DNA from: Struthidea cinerea
Taxonomy: Eukaryota; Chordata; Aves; Passeriformes; Corcoracidae
Length of the DNA: 64,000 nucleotides
Direction of reading: 5' to 3'
NCBI GenBank assembly: GCA_013397865.1
Contig: VZTI01004555.1
Coordinates: 1,122,326-1,186,325, forward strand
Positions 47,401 through 61,900 of this stretch are shown here, one piece after another; position 1 is the first letter of the stretch; every line of letters starts with the position of its first letter. The notes beneath the pieces were generated by a model, which did not search any database, was not told the DNA's origin, and saw only the letters and a program-made list of their open reading frames with translations. The position numbers and the translations under genes are program-made.

Positions 47401-50400
47401 CAAGTGGGCAGCCGAAAGGTGAGAAAATTAACTGGCCAACAACACAGGCCGATGTTTATCCTTTATTCCAATCAAGCTAACAGTAGATCCGGTCTATAAA
47501 ACCAGGATTGCACTGCACACTAACTACCAGGGTAATCACAGAAACAGCACCACAATATGATTACTGGGCGCTAATTATATCTTATAAAGAGTTAAAGACA
47601 ATCAAGTACATGTAATAAAGATGTATATGCAGTTTTTCACTGACCCGAAACAGCTTCCTACATTAGTAGGTTAACATTACTGCAGGAACAAAGCAAACAG
47701 TTATATCTACATGACAAAATACATGAAACACAAGAGCCAGACGTTTGGTCCTTTCATCCAGGAAGCAATTATTTAATTCCTGGGAAAAGATGATCCCACT
47801 CATTCTTTCATCAATACATAATATATCTCAGAACCAATCCTGGCTCCCTGGCCTGGTCTGGGTACAAATCTGCAGGACTGCACAGGGTCATGAACCAAGG
47901 GTCTGCTTTTCCCATTGTGCTATTGCTTCTGGGCAGGGAACACAGAGCCATCCTCAATCCGTATCTGTATCTTCCCATTCATGCACAACAGCACAGACCC
48001 CAAGGAGGTTGTCAAGAAAGACTGTGCTTCCCCTCACACCTCTCCAGGAAGGCCACTTCTTCATGGATAAGTACAATAGAGAATGCCAAGGAGTTGCCCA
48101 CACTCTCCACCACAGGTGCTGACCTCCAGAGCCCAGACACAAAGGGTCCCCTGGCCACCAGCTAAGAGCTCCCTGCTCCAAGCACCATCAAGAACTGCTG
48201 ACCTTTGGCAAGTCATTTTGGCCACACCCTCCTCACCCACTGTCCATCCTCCCAGATAACAACAGTCATCATCTCTCAACAGATGGACAGTCAACAGCCA
48301 CCACTAGCAGCCACCCAAAGATCACAGAATGTGTGATTACAAGGGACCCTACACCACAAGCAATTCAGCAGTTCTGCTAACCACACTACAAACAACAGAA
48401 CTGAAAAAGCACATCCCTCTGCAAGGTTACTCCAAGGCTGCCACTGCATAAACCAGCCAGCCTCAGCCTGAGAACACCACATGTAAGGCACACTCCTCAA
48501 CAAGGTACAACAGATAGGAGCACTTAATAAACACAGCCATTAACTAGGAAACATCCCTGCAGCAATTAAAAGTTTGCAAAGTACTACAATGTACACCTGG
48601 TTATTGCTCTGACATCTGCTTAGGTTTTCTGTGTGTTTGTAAATTGGATCAAACAGGAAAATAATTGAGTTTATGGGCATTTCATGACAAAAATGACAAC
48701 AAGGTACTGTTAATTGTTCATGAAAAATGACATAAAAACTCAAATGAAGCACATGTAATGTTTGAAATGCTTAGAAGTTACCATATTTTATAATGAACTA
48801 TATATGACCAAATGGTGTTTTTCCTACTAAAGAATAAAATTATTTTAAACAAAGGATTTCATCATAAAATTAGAGGAAATTCACAGTCTGAACAATTGCA
48901 GTTGTGCTAAGCACATTTTAAGACATATGGCAACTTTATAATGGTCATTGGGGATGAAGAGCTAAAATTCTGTTGCAGACTTTGAATTTAAGACATTTCA
49001 CATAAAAGTGCATATCTCAGGAAACAAATAAATTGTTAAGTGTGCATCCTCATAATGTTACAGACAATATTTGGCATATGTAAATATGACTACCTCAAAA
49101 TATGAATGCTATTTTCAGCACAATTACCCAACTGCTTTAGAAAGGCTCCAAATAAGTTTTTAAAAAATTGTGTGAAGGCATCATTAAAAGAAAACAAATA
49201 TAACAAGATCTGCCTTAACTTTATACAGAATTACTGCAACATTACTCAGCTACAATGTGTTATCTAGTGTTGCCAAGTAAATGCCCCAATTACTATTGTA
49301 AGTCTGTCATTTAAATAGTTCCTTCCTGTTTAAGATGTAGACAGCCAAATGCATTTTCCCACCACTAGGTATTGTGTAAGACTCCTTTCTCTTCCAGCAA
49401 GCTGGCTGAAGATGGATGAGCTTCCAAACTGATATCATTTTTAATTACGTGTTTTTCTCTCATTACTAATTTCCTAAACATGTATCTAATCTCGCAGTGA
49501 AATCTCTGGGCGCAGTAGGTGTATCCACATACATCATGCTCTAGAAAATTAAAATGAGATAATGATCAGAACTGCCATCACAACATAACCTGAAACAAGC
49601 AAGATACATGAGAGGTGATGCATACTCACAAGACTCTGATCTCAAGTGTTTCTGGAAAGCAGTAGCAAGTGGATTTCCATCCTTCCTGTGGGCCCTCCTG
49701 GAGCCAGTAACACAGTTAGTGGGGTCTAGGAGAGGGAGATGCTTCAAGCAACCTCCCACTTTGCACTTTTCACCAGGCATTTGCAAGCTTGTGATGCCAA
49801 ATGCATATCCACCCCTTCACTCCCTTTCCCTAAACACTCCACCAAGAAGCACTGTGTGTGTAATGGAGCCACGACCAGCTGCTCCTCTGCGGAAGATAAG
49901 CACAGGTCTCCCAGTTCCCTCCTGCCAACAGGGCTCTGACAGCTCCCTCCACCTATGCCAAGGTCTCCTGAAGGAGCATAGCAGAGCAGGAAGGGTTGGA
50001 GGCAGACACACCCACCAGACAGGTAGAGAGGGACATGCCCACGCAGGCCCCACAAACCAGAAGGGGGTCACACCCCCGGCAGCTGCTGCTGCATCAGATG
50101 CTCTCTTGGCAGGAACTGGGACTATGTATAGACCCGCCAGATTAGGTCAACCAAGTGCCAGCCAGTTATTCCCATGGGATCCCTCTCATTCCTCAGATAC
50201 CTTGCACTACCTGAAAGGCATTGCACAGCTGAACAGAGTTGCAGCATTCTTTAACCATTAAACCAGCAGGGCAAAACCACAGCTTTTCAGAGGCGAAAAA
50301 GGCAAAAGAAAACAACAACAAAAGGGTAACTGTCACGGGGCTTTCTTCCCAGCTAAACACTTCACACACCAAATTCCGAAGGGAGTGATGCTTTCAGCAC

Positions 50401-52889
50401 ATCAGCTGCCCTCCCATCAACTGACACTTCCCAAATGAAGGAGGAAAATACTAGAACTGTTCAGAGTGGCTGACATTTAAGCAATCAAATAAAGCAAAAC
50501 AAGATAAACCACAAGCACTTAAATAAGTTTATATCTTCTAAGTAGTCTTAAAACACGTCACAAGTATGATTCTGCCTACTCACTCAAAGAAAAGGAACCT
50601 GTGCTGTTTCGCAGTCAAAAAGATGAAGGTAGAGGGGGATTAGAAACACGGTTGAAGTGCACACACCAGATTAAACCACTAAAACCAGTGCATGTCTAAG
50701 GAACACCAACCTTACATATGCATGCAAGTCACTACTCTGTAATCACAGGCTGATCAAAATGCATGTGCTAAATGGGGTAAGCTTATCTAAAAATGTAATG
50801 CCAGCTGAATTGCCCTGGGTCCCTAGGGAGGCCTGAAGCACAGACAGTGTGAGTGGGCTGGAGTTCAGATGTTTCACTGTATTCACACATGCTGCTGTGG
50901 AAGCTGGATGATGGAAAAACTACAGAATTTCACATTTTCTTCTCAAAAAAGCAGTCCACAAAATTTCATCCTGTTTTTCTACCTACTACCCATCTACTGA
51001 CCAGGATGAAAAACTCTGAATCCAGCCTTAACGTCCACAAGAACTCGATGAAGAAATTCCTACAAGAACGCTTGAAAGCAAAACACTTCTACTAAACTTC
51101 ACTCATTCAGCAGAGGAAAGGAAAAGCTGGAGGATGCTCCCATTTTCTCCTTCCCACAGCATCTTGGGAGGACCATGAAGAGGACACCTACAGACCCAAG
51201 GCTCCACCAGACCTTTGCTGTGCACCACCCACCCCTTGACTGGAAGTAGTGCCCACATGGGAGTCAGGGTAAGGCTGAACTGCGCAACACAACCCTCGAC
51301 CTCAGGTGGGAACTCACTGACCACTGAGGGCAGGGAGAGCCTTTCATGCGACTCCGTCAGGTTATGACTGGGCTCCTAGTCCTTTTTAATCCTTGTTAAC
51401 ATTTGCTGACACCTCCTTTGCAACCAGAGGGACAGGCTCTTTACGAGAAGCTGTTTCACCTTCCCCAGTTAATGTCTTAATCCACAGACTGAAGGAGGTC
51501 AGATTATCTACACTTATCAAAGACAACATTATGCTTCATAAGCTATTTTTCTGCTTCAGTAAGGAATACGCACATTTTATTTCTTACTATGTTTACCCAT
51601 TACCTCACTGAGACACATTATTGTTCGTCTTTCTGAGGCTCCCCTAGAATAGGAACACATAAAACAGGATTTCCTCCAGCTCTGCATACCTACTTACTCC
51701 AGAGTCATTAATGACATAGGACTGGATTGAACAAAGACTTAACATCAAATGAGCATTCAAAACAGCTGGGAACAAAAATATATCTGCCTGGAACACTGCA
51801 TGTGTGTTTTGTCTTTTGAAAAATGCCAATGAGGCAAAAATTCGCTTTCAAGACCACTTTTACAGGAACGTTTTCATGAGAAAAAGAAGGACTTGCTAAA
51901 CACTTGCATGTGGCACGTGTATCCCAGCAGGCTCCAAATTAAGCTTACAGCAGTTTTTATACATAAATCTGCAAATCGGGTTGTCCTTTTTCTGGAGATC
52001 AGATGTAACTTAACTGCTGTCAAAAGGAATTCTGCAAAAAAGATCCAAGAGCTGCACAAGAATCCTCCAAAAACCGAAATCCAAATTGTCTTCCCTGTGA
52101 TAACAAGCAATAGCTGAAATACCCAAGGGTAGGTAACTATCCTCTGAACTCAGCTCTGAGATTTTTAAAATACCTCTAACCAGTATTTTAAGGAAAACTT
52201 ACAGATCTATACATGTAAGAACAATACAAGTGATACTGTACCAGGACTGGTAGAAATTAAGGATACTGCTCGGGTTCAGTGTTTAGCATCCAAAATAACC
52301 TTGGCAATCTCTTAAAGACCTCGTATGGGTGGTGCACACAAAAGCAGTGGCAGCCAGCAGGCTGGGAGGCAATGCAGGGATGCATGAGGAGAAACACTCC
52401 GGGCTCTGTGTAATGCTATCAAGATCCCACCTGCCCCAGGACATTTCCTACCTCTACCTACAAACACAGCCCAACTGCTAAGTAAACAGTCTTTGAAGAT
52501 AACAAAGCTTATTCTAATCTCTCACTGATGTCACTCCTGTATTGTACTCAGCTGAGCTACAAAACTCCTGGGTTAACTCACTCTGTAAGATCAGGATTAC
52601 CTTAACTCTTTGTTGTTGCACAGACTTCAGGAATCCTGCTCAGGTACAGAAAGGAGTATGTTTTGCACTCAGTGGATCTATGTTTTTTCTTGTTGAATAA
52701 CCACAGACATTTTTCAGCTCACTTCTTCAGCAGCAGGTGGACCATTTCTTACCATCATGCTTAGTGAGACAGCTTTCCCAAAGAAAGCACAAGCACAGCC
52801 TCTCGGAAGGACAGAATGCCATGGACTATTTTCCCACACTAGCAAACAGGACTGTTGCTCCAGTAGCAAAAAGAAAAAATCAGATTGAG
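44441..52889. other. KIF26A: Unique non-coding stretch, presumed KIF26A intron
   Basis: No repeat family or exon was recognised. The longest open frame of the window (49608-50261, plus strand, 217 codons) lies here but shows no domain and no splice or promoter context that I can support. Confidence 0.45.
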
Positions 52890-52990
52890 CCTGGACCAGT
52901 GTGGTGGGATTCTTGGGGTGTTCCTGTCCAGGGCCAGGAGTTGGACTTGTGGGTCCCTTCCAACTCAGGATATTCTATGATTCTAGCAAG
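52890..52990 (+). mobile_element. CR1 LINE 3' terminus
   Basis: GGGCCAGGAGTTGGACTTG, GTGGGTCCCTTCCAACTCAGG and ATATTCTATGATTCTA form the standard CR1 3' end, closing with the short ATTCTATG-type terminal repeats. It is a heavily 5'-truncated copy. Confidence 0.9.
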
Positions 52991-55900
52991 AGAAATTAAA
53001 ATAGAAACTATAAAAAGAAAACAAAAAAATAGAGATTTCCAATGAATCACCTCAGAGGACAATGCCTTTGTGTTCCCACTTGTGTTCACTTCTCAGCCTT
53101 AAGTGTTCTGCATTGCAGTTCTTTAACTATCTACTCCACACATCTCACTGCACCCAATCCTCCAAGAGCCAAACCTCCCACAGGAATAAAACACTCAGTG
53201 AAGAACTCAGGGTGAGTCAGGAAAGCCAACCCTGCATATAACACATCTTTCATGTCATCAAAAGACTTGGCAATAAGAAGCTGAAACCCAACTAAATTCT
53301 TACAGCACAAACAGAGCTATTTTGCTTTTGAGCTGCATGTGCTTATGAGCAGCCATGACCAGAATAATAAAAGAACACACAGCACAAATCTGAGAACAGG
53401 AGCTCAAGATGTGCCTGAATATTCACGCTCCCTGACAGTCCCAAAAGCAAGTTTCTTTTGGAAAGCCTGAATATTGTCAGCCAGGGTTGCGTGCCTCTTC
53501 AATAAGCTATATTATAGTTATAACAAACAGATCCTGGCACTATTTCCACACACATAGACATAAACAGGTAATTATGTTCCCACTGAACAGAAAAATGAAG
53601 AGGATGTGCTGGAGAAAAGCAGCAATGATACCAGTACAGAGAGATGGATTTGGAATACAGACATTGACCAGTTCTGCAGTCTGGCTTCCTCTGCAATTCA
53701 CCCGCGTAAATCAACTGAAACTGCACAGAGCCAACAGGCTTTATTTTCCACCTGTTAACACAGGTTATCGATTCCACTGTCAATAAAAGAACCACAATGC
53801 AAACTGCTATGAAATGAAAATCCAGTGTCACCTGTAACTGGAGACAGAAGTACGGAGATGTACATTCAGGATGACATATTGCTGAAAATACTCTTCCCTA
53901 AACCCAGCCACGGCTCCCCAAAGGGTTGTTACCAAAGAGATGACTACTTCCCACTGCCAAACTGCCCTCAAGGAGCCAGTAAGGCTGAGCCAGGGTGTTG
54001 TTCCTCATGACCAACTGAGCAAATGCTGAGCACAAAGTCCACCTTCCACACAAAAATCAGACAAACCCCTTCACTGCCTGTGTTTCACAACATGTCAGCA
54101 TGAGAAACTCTCTCAATCACGCAAAATGTTCTTCTAATCATTTAGCTCTTTGTGGAAGTCTCCGATCTTGAACTTGAATAACAAGTAACTTCACCAGGGG
54201 TCAGTCAAGCAGCAATAAGAATGCACGAGGTGGCAGGTTAAAGTATCTCATGTGTACAGGAGTACAAGTATGAAATTCAGAAAGGGCCCCCAGGGATCCC
54301 AATGCAAGACATGAAGATGTAATTAAAAACCATAAATCCATCAAATGAAAAATATGTAAACTTAACATATTAACTCATATATTTTTCTTCCTTGTACACA
54401 TTTGTCTTACTCTCCACTCCTTTGGAGCCTACAAATAAAAAATTAACAATATCAGAAGAAATATTTCTTAACATGTGAAAAGTGAATATCAATAATAAAT
54501 GCTTTTTACTTTATTCTAACAGGTAATTGCTGAAAGAAGCTATCTCAACAGGCTGATGAGATTCTGTGCATATTATGGATTATTACAACTGTATCTCCTC
54601 TTTACAAAATCCACAAAAGGATGGTATCTTACAGTGTTTCCATGCCACTCAATCATCCACACAAAATTACCCTTGTGAGAGCTTGTTGGAGGAATGTCAA
54701 ATGTATTTGCCTGCCTTTGCGGCAAAATCTTCAGAGAAAGACAAACAAATAGTTCACAGCTTACAGTTATACAAGTTACATTAACACCTGAACATTCTGA
54801 CTGCAAATTCTGGGTTTAACTTTGTATTTCAAGCTACAGGCAAAACAGTTACAGGCCAAATCCTGCCCCATATCTTTCCCACAGCATAGTTTTCAAGATA
54901 GCTTACAAAAGCTCTGCAGTACCTGCAGATCATATTAAGTCTAAGGCATGTCTTCTAAAAAGGTTATTTGGGACAAACCAGCCCTTCCATCATCTGGTCA
55001 CTGACCACAAAAGTAGCACCAAGCATTGCCCAAAAATGACAGAGGCAAAGACATTTGTCCCTCCCCTCCATCCTTTAAAAGGCCAAATTTTGCAGAGCAA
55101 ATTTGTTTCCCATCATTAATGAGGGCTTCCTTGGAACCAGATTTCCCAGGGCCAGGCAGCAGTATGGGAACACCATGGGTGACCCAAAAGGAGTAGAGCA
55201 ATAGAAACAAGGATGGCCAGATTTCCTGATGGCAAAAGCCACGTGTTTGTCTTCAAGTTTCTGGCAATTGTAAAGACTATCACACTCCACAGAGACCCTG
55301 GAGACAGCTCACAGTCTGGGGACAGCAGCAGCTCCTTCTGCCCTGTTTTGGGGTGGGAATTGGACATGTGCCACTGGTCCTGCACAGTGCCATTGACCTC
55401 AATCACTTCAGTAGTCTCACCTCCTCCAAAACACCCAGCAGCACCACTCTGCTGAAGGCCATGTGATGTATCCAGGGCATAGACACAGTCCCTGAATTCC
55501 TCAGGGAGTTCAGATGCAAAAGCAGTAGGCAACTCCTGCAAACAAATTTTTACTTGATAAAGCTATATGCAAGCTGTAGGAAACTGCTGTAGTCTAAGAT
55601 TTAGGAGAAAAGCAGCAGTGCCAAAATGAGTAAATACATGCTACAACATACAATACAGTGAGAACAACACAAGGCAATAAAAAGAGAATACAATACAAAC
55701 TGAGTACATGTAACATCCCAAATGAGTTCAAACACAAAGCCAAACGCTGCCCATTTACAGTATAATCAGCACTGATCCATGTATACACACGGACAGCAGC
55801 ACAAACCATGTTGTAACAAATGGTATGTTGCAATAAAACAGGAAACACATTTAACCATAACCTTCTGAATGCTGTGAGAACTAGGACTAATGCTTCCCTT

Positions 55901-58900
55901 TCACCATTCAGGCTGAAAGCCAGTCAATGCCCACCTAGGCAGAAGCATCACATTTCAGTTTTGTACAGAAGGCTTCCTATCCCATTCAGCCAGCAGTGTA
56001 AAATCCCTCAGCAACATCAGGGGAAGATTTGCTAAGAGCTAAATGAAAATTGATCATCTTCCCACAGCTGTCCAGTGTTCCAGTCAATCCTGCACAGATA
56101 TTGACGTTTGGTAATGCTAGCCTACCCCCAGATGAAACTCAGAGCAGCTTGCAAACTCTGGGAATGCTGATCAAAGACAAATTTTAAGACTTGACTCAAA
56201 GAAGGATGGTTGTACTCACTTAAGCTTCTTTGTGTGAGCAAGAGCTGAGATTTCCCTGATTCACTGTACATTAGGGTGATGTATATGGCAGTCAGACTCT
56301 TGGTGATAAAACAAACATGCAACAATGGCATTATGCTGCCTAAAATAGGTGGATATATTTACACTAAACATTCTTTCTCCAGCATGAGAATGAACATCTG
56401 CCAGCTACGTCTTAAAGGCTCACACAGCTTCAAAGCAAAGTCAGTCCAAAGAACTATATGCCAAAGATTTACATTCACTTTAGCTATCCTAGAGAATGTA
56501 TTACTCCTGCTAAGCTACGTATTCCCACCATACTCCAAATGATTGGAATAATAATTTGAAGCTTTGCTCTTAAGTTCCTCTATAAAATTTACCTTTCTTT
56601 CCATTTAAAAGTAAAACATTTCTTATGAAAAACTTAATAAGTAATACACCTTGGTATAAACTTCAACAGCAGTAGGAGGGACTGAAGAGTCCCCAGTTTA
56701 CAAGGCCACATCACATTTCCACAAGGCAGCTTTCCAGTTCCATCACAGGGAGGCATCGTGCAGTATGCAAATACACCTTTTTTAGATACCGTCAGCACAG
56801 CTCTAACCCCTTCTCCCTGAGCTGATCTGATACCTGCTGCTCACTCAAGCTCCACTTCAACTGGACATACACCACAGACCTTCAGTCTTCCACAGTCTCA
56901 CCATTTCTCTGCTGGTGAACCAGCAGATTTTCAGGACTACCTGTTACTACCTTTACAGTTTATCTGAAATCCCCAGCTTTTTTTGCTCTTTCTGCTGTCG
57001 CAGTGACCCCAGCTCCAGAACCCCCTCCCTGACACCTGACCGGAAAGTTCAGTTTCAAGTCACAAAGCCCACTGTTTTCTCTCTTCCTACGTTATATATT
57101 CTTATTACGCATATCACAGGAGCAGTCAGCTCTACTAACACCAGCTGATGATGCTTAATGCCATACAAGCAAGACAGTCCCCACCACAAAAAATGTTTTT
57201 ACTGGAAATGGACAAAAGATGGAAGCATTTTCTCTTTGCTGAGCAAAAGAGAAATTAAGCCCATGCATATTAAGCTGCTTGCCCAAATTCAGCTGCTTGC
57301 CCACAAACTCAGTGACACATCTGGGGATTCATTCAGATCTTGAATCCCTGCAGTGGGACACAATTCCTGTTAACAGATGCATCAGGGAGCATGATTCTCC
57401 TGGAAGTAAGGACCAAGTTTTCTCCCAAATACCATTCATTTGAAAGACTACACAAAATTAGTAGACACTTGTAAAAGAAGTCAGGCAAGTCCCAATCTCA
57501 AGCACAGCCAGCAACAGACAAGATTCCCACCTTCCCAATGATGCCTGCCACTTGGGGACATACTGGACACATGAACACAAAATAGTTATTCCAGTGGTGC
57601 AGGTCTGCAGTCAGAGGACAAGGAGACAAACCCAGACAAGTTAAATTCCACTTATTTCCAGAACATAATAAAGAGCAGATACAGTACTTCCAACTGGACA
57701 GCTGCCTGCCATATTCAGTGTGACCAATATCCAAATAGATCTAGTTCCTCAAGGTAATCCAATTTTGAGAAAGGCAACAGCACTGGCATGGAAAAATATT
57801 CCATAAGACATGCAGATGCTTCCAGAGAGATTCTCCTCATCTAACCAGGGTGAAGCAAAATCTCTGCTCACTTTTCATGACAAAATGTTCACCTGCCAGC
57901 TGAAAACCCAGGGACTAACTGGCTCTTCTCTACATCAGCATCATCACTGTGGCAAGGACAACTCAGGCCCACAGAGTGCAGCTATTTTGGGGTACCCGAG
58001 CAGCAGGAGATACATGCAGCAACTGTGAACACAGTGGGTAATCCTGGTCTTGGGGGGGGGAAAAAAAAAGAAAATCTTCAGTCGTCCCCAGTCCTATACC
58101 CTGCAGTGCCAGGTCCAGAGCAGCAGTCACTATCAGCTGCTGTGAGCCAGGGAAGAGGAGGAGGATGACTACTGCCTCCAACAACCTCACTGTTAACAAG
58201 TCAGAGGTTGGGATCACCGTAGGTGGAAACTCTTGGCAAAAACAATAAAGCAGCTACTACATATTTCAACAGGTTCAAAGTAACCTCAGATGTTAGGAGC
58301 AGATGCTCTTTTCCACCCCCTGGGATTTTGAAATGGTTTATGTGTTTCCTCCCTTTCCCCTAATAGGGCAGGGTGCTGAAGGAATTAGACAGAGAAAGAG
58401 CCAGAGCAATACTAATTACCCTCAGCTACCCGGGAGACCACAGTACCTTCAGCTAATTGTGCAATCCCCACTCCCCCACTTCAAATCCCCCAGTGAGAAA
58501 GTCTCTTGCCTCCAGCATCCAAACTGCAAGATAATCCCTCTCACCTGTATTTTAAAAGGGCATGCTTGAAAATCCTAAGCGTCTAAAGCAAACTCATTAC
58601 AATTAGTTTCCGCAGCCTGTCCCATCACACGGGGAATGACTGCGCTGACTGAAACAGGGGAACTGCTCATGTCAACACATTTGACACAGTGCTGTCACTA
58701 ACCCTGTTATTAGACTGCACACGTACCTGAAATCCACATCTGAGCTCATTGCCTGGAGCACTCCACGGCCAAGTCTCTGCAAGAGTCTCTCTCACAAAAT
58801 TAAATATTTAATGTGCATCTTAAAAAAATGCCCCGTAGTTTCATATTTTTTAACTAAGACATTACTTTTCCACTTATGTATTTTTGAAATATTAAATATA

Positions 58901-61900
58901 GAACATTTTAAGGTGCATTTAGTGCTCGTAAAGAGCCGCGAAAATTGGATTCCTCTAGAGAGCAATCTGTGAAAGACAGCTCTCCCACTCAGTTCCCGCT
59001 ATTCATATCAACGCAGTGGCAGAAAGACCTCCCATGAAAATAAGAAGAGCCCCTAAGCAACAGAGGACCCCAAACTTAGCCAAGACTCAGCTGTGTCACC
59101 ATTGTGACTCCCACATTCAAGGCAGTAAGGGCTACCCAGCAGTAAGGGCTGACACACTAACAGAAAACAATGGGCACAGGAAGGAAAACTCAGTGAAGCC
59201 GGGGATTGCTTCTAAAAGCTTAGACCTATCCCACATGCACCTGAAATGGTGCAAGAAGCCCCCATATGCTCTGAATCCTTGTTCTTTCAGGGCAGCATGA
59301 CCCTGAAGACAAACACTGAGGACACAGAGCCCTCTCCCAGGTTCCTCCACATGTAGCACAGGCTCCTGGAGCACCCAACAGTGCACACCACAGTGAGCAG
59401 ACAGGTACTGGCAGCCAGGGATCACAGGAGCTCTCCCTCCCACTATTCCTGCTGATACCACGCCATCAGAGTGGCCAAGGAGGGAATTACAAAGCATCCC
59501 TAACTCTCACACATTAAGACCACGGTCCTCAGCCCCATGCCTGTCCTCTCGGCCTGGTTTTCCAAAGCAACAAGAATGGCTCCACTGCCCTTCTTTCCAC
59601 TCTTCCTACTGACAGACCTCCTTAACAGCTTTTAAACCCATCAAATGATCTGAAATTGAGATACAAGGCTCAGAACAAGTTCCTACAACTTCCACAAACT
59701 GTCTGTGAGAGAAATTGGGCAGTACCCGTGTGTCATTAGTTGTTTGGCAGCAGCCAGACGTCCAAGTACTATCTCACTGTCAACCAAACAGCGTGTGTGC
59801 AGCTGCAGAGAAGATGCTGTCTCTTATGGAGTCATCTGGGACAAGGAGGGAACAGCTGGGATTAATGTGGAAAGATGGGGAGAACAAATGCAGTGAACAT
59901 CCATCCTACCAAACCCTCCTTCCCTAGTTCTGCTGCTCATGGAAACATGGGGGGGGTTATTTAGCATACAGGAGAAACCCACAGGGAAGAGCACGCCCAT
60001 CCTAAAACTCTGTTCTTCTTCTCCCCTTCAGGTGACGCAATCAGCAGCACATACAGGTGTGCCCCCAAGAGACCATCACTTTGACCAGAAGGAGGAGTGA
60101 TGGGAGTTCAGCCCAGCAGCACTGCCTGGCCTTTGCACAGCTAAGACACATCCAAGTAAACAGCACGTCTAAAGCCAGTGCCATCCTCCCTTTTTTCCCA
60201 GAGAACCTGAGATTCCTCCAACTCTGGCTAGTGTAAAACCAAGCCCTGACAAGGATACAGCAGGCTAGGACTTGCTGAGCTCCCTAAAATGATTCACTAG
60301 CAACAAAGGCATAACCTGTCCCGGTCACTGAGGCTCCCTGCAGACCAGGCCTGGCAGCGTGATCCTTTGTACCCAGCTGCAGCTTACCTGGGCAACTGGG
60401 AATACAGGTCTTTTTAGGTATGGGGGAATAAAAAATTGCCAACCCCACGAGCCATAGAGCTACACTGCCTTCTTTGTCCTTCAGGCCCTTGGAAGCCGTT
60501 CAGTGGTGTGCCTCATGTAACACACAGTGCAGATAATGCAACAGGGGTAAAAATTAAAAATGAAGCAACAGAACAGGGAAGAAAAGAAGTTCTTTAAAAC
60601 ACCAAGAAATTCCTGAACTCAGGCTATAACAAAATATGAATGTTTCTGCCCTGTTTCATGCTGCCTCTGGCACCCACCTGCACTGCCAGTAGGTACAGTA
60701 TAACTGCTCAGACTGGAGTGAGGGTGGATGGGGAAAAGTGAAATGGGCTGTCTGAATCCCTGTGCTGGGAGAAACATGATCATCAAAGCTAATCACTTCC
60801 AAAGTGAACTTCTGCTGGTCTTGGCCTCCTTTCAGTACCAATAAAAAAATTCTTCTAATACAGTATACCTGGGTACAAGCACTACTTTTCTACAAATGAA
60901 GTATTTACACCGGTATAAATCCCTTCTGTGGATGTAGTTGCATCCGTGTGTGCATTCCTCACACCACAAGACCTTTTTTCCTCTGCTCATAAGGAATTAG
61001 CTAAAACCATTTTACAGTAGCTGCATATCCTTAAGGCTATTGCCTGTGCCAGAGGCAGCACAGTTTACTTCTAGAAATGCAGCTACAGGAGCACATCTCT
61101 CATACTGAACAGTTCCTGCCTCTCCACTTCCTGCTGGAGACACACACCTCACTCTGACATACACCTCTTCAGAAATGACAGCATGTTTGGGTTTTACCTA
61201 ACAGGGGCATCACACAAATTGATTAATTAGCATTTGTGAAGTGCTATGAAGAATTTAGTAAGTAATGCTAAGTAATATTATTACTAATTTAATCTACATC
61301 CCATTCAGTCCTCAGCCTCTCCCTGAAACTGCCAACAATTATGCCAATTAGTGGTAATTGTGGTGGTTTGTGACAAGGCTATTTGCCAACTGGGAGTGAG
61401 ACACAGACCACCAACTCATTTCCCCTGAATTGTCCCACAGCTGCCAACAGCAACAACTTCCAGGCACAGCAACCTGCTCTCCACTCCAGCCAGGACTCTG
61501 GCAGTAGGGATCCTGTATCCCATTACTAACTCTCCAGGCACACAGCCTGCAAAACTTTCAATTAGGAATAAACCAAGACACCTTGTTTTTCCCTCCTACA
61601 TTAGTTCAGAGCATGACGCAGTAACTGATGCCAAACTGCAATACCAAAATGTTAATCTGGGATAATTTCAGATTAAACTTTGTTCGGTTCCATCCACACT
61701 TAATTAAAATCACATTTTGATTCACACACAGGCCTCACTGTGGTGGAAAACTGTAAAGGCAGCAGCAGTAAAATGAAGGAAATTGAGAGTGTAGGATGCA
61801 GTAAATCTTGTGCTTGGGAGACTGTTTAAAGAGTTTTAACATAAGCAAAGAGGTGTATCTTTTTATCAGCTGTCCACAGAGATTTGGAGGACTTTGAAGA

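Noticed and set aside
48320..48360. Possible antisense CR1 3' end (ATCACAGAATGTGTGATTACAAGGGACC)
   Set aside because: About 30 bp of loose similarity with no continuation into the CR1 3' UTR.
49608..50261. 217-codon open frame on the plus strand, the longest in the window
   Set aside because: No recognisable domain, no bias or splice context, and a length possible by chance in 64 kb read in six frames. A translated search or RNA evidence would be needed.
55116..55541. 141-codon open frame on the minus strand, same strand as KIF26A
   Set aside because: Does not resemble any KIF26A segment and lacks convincing splice sites at both ends.
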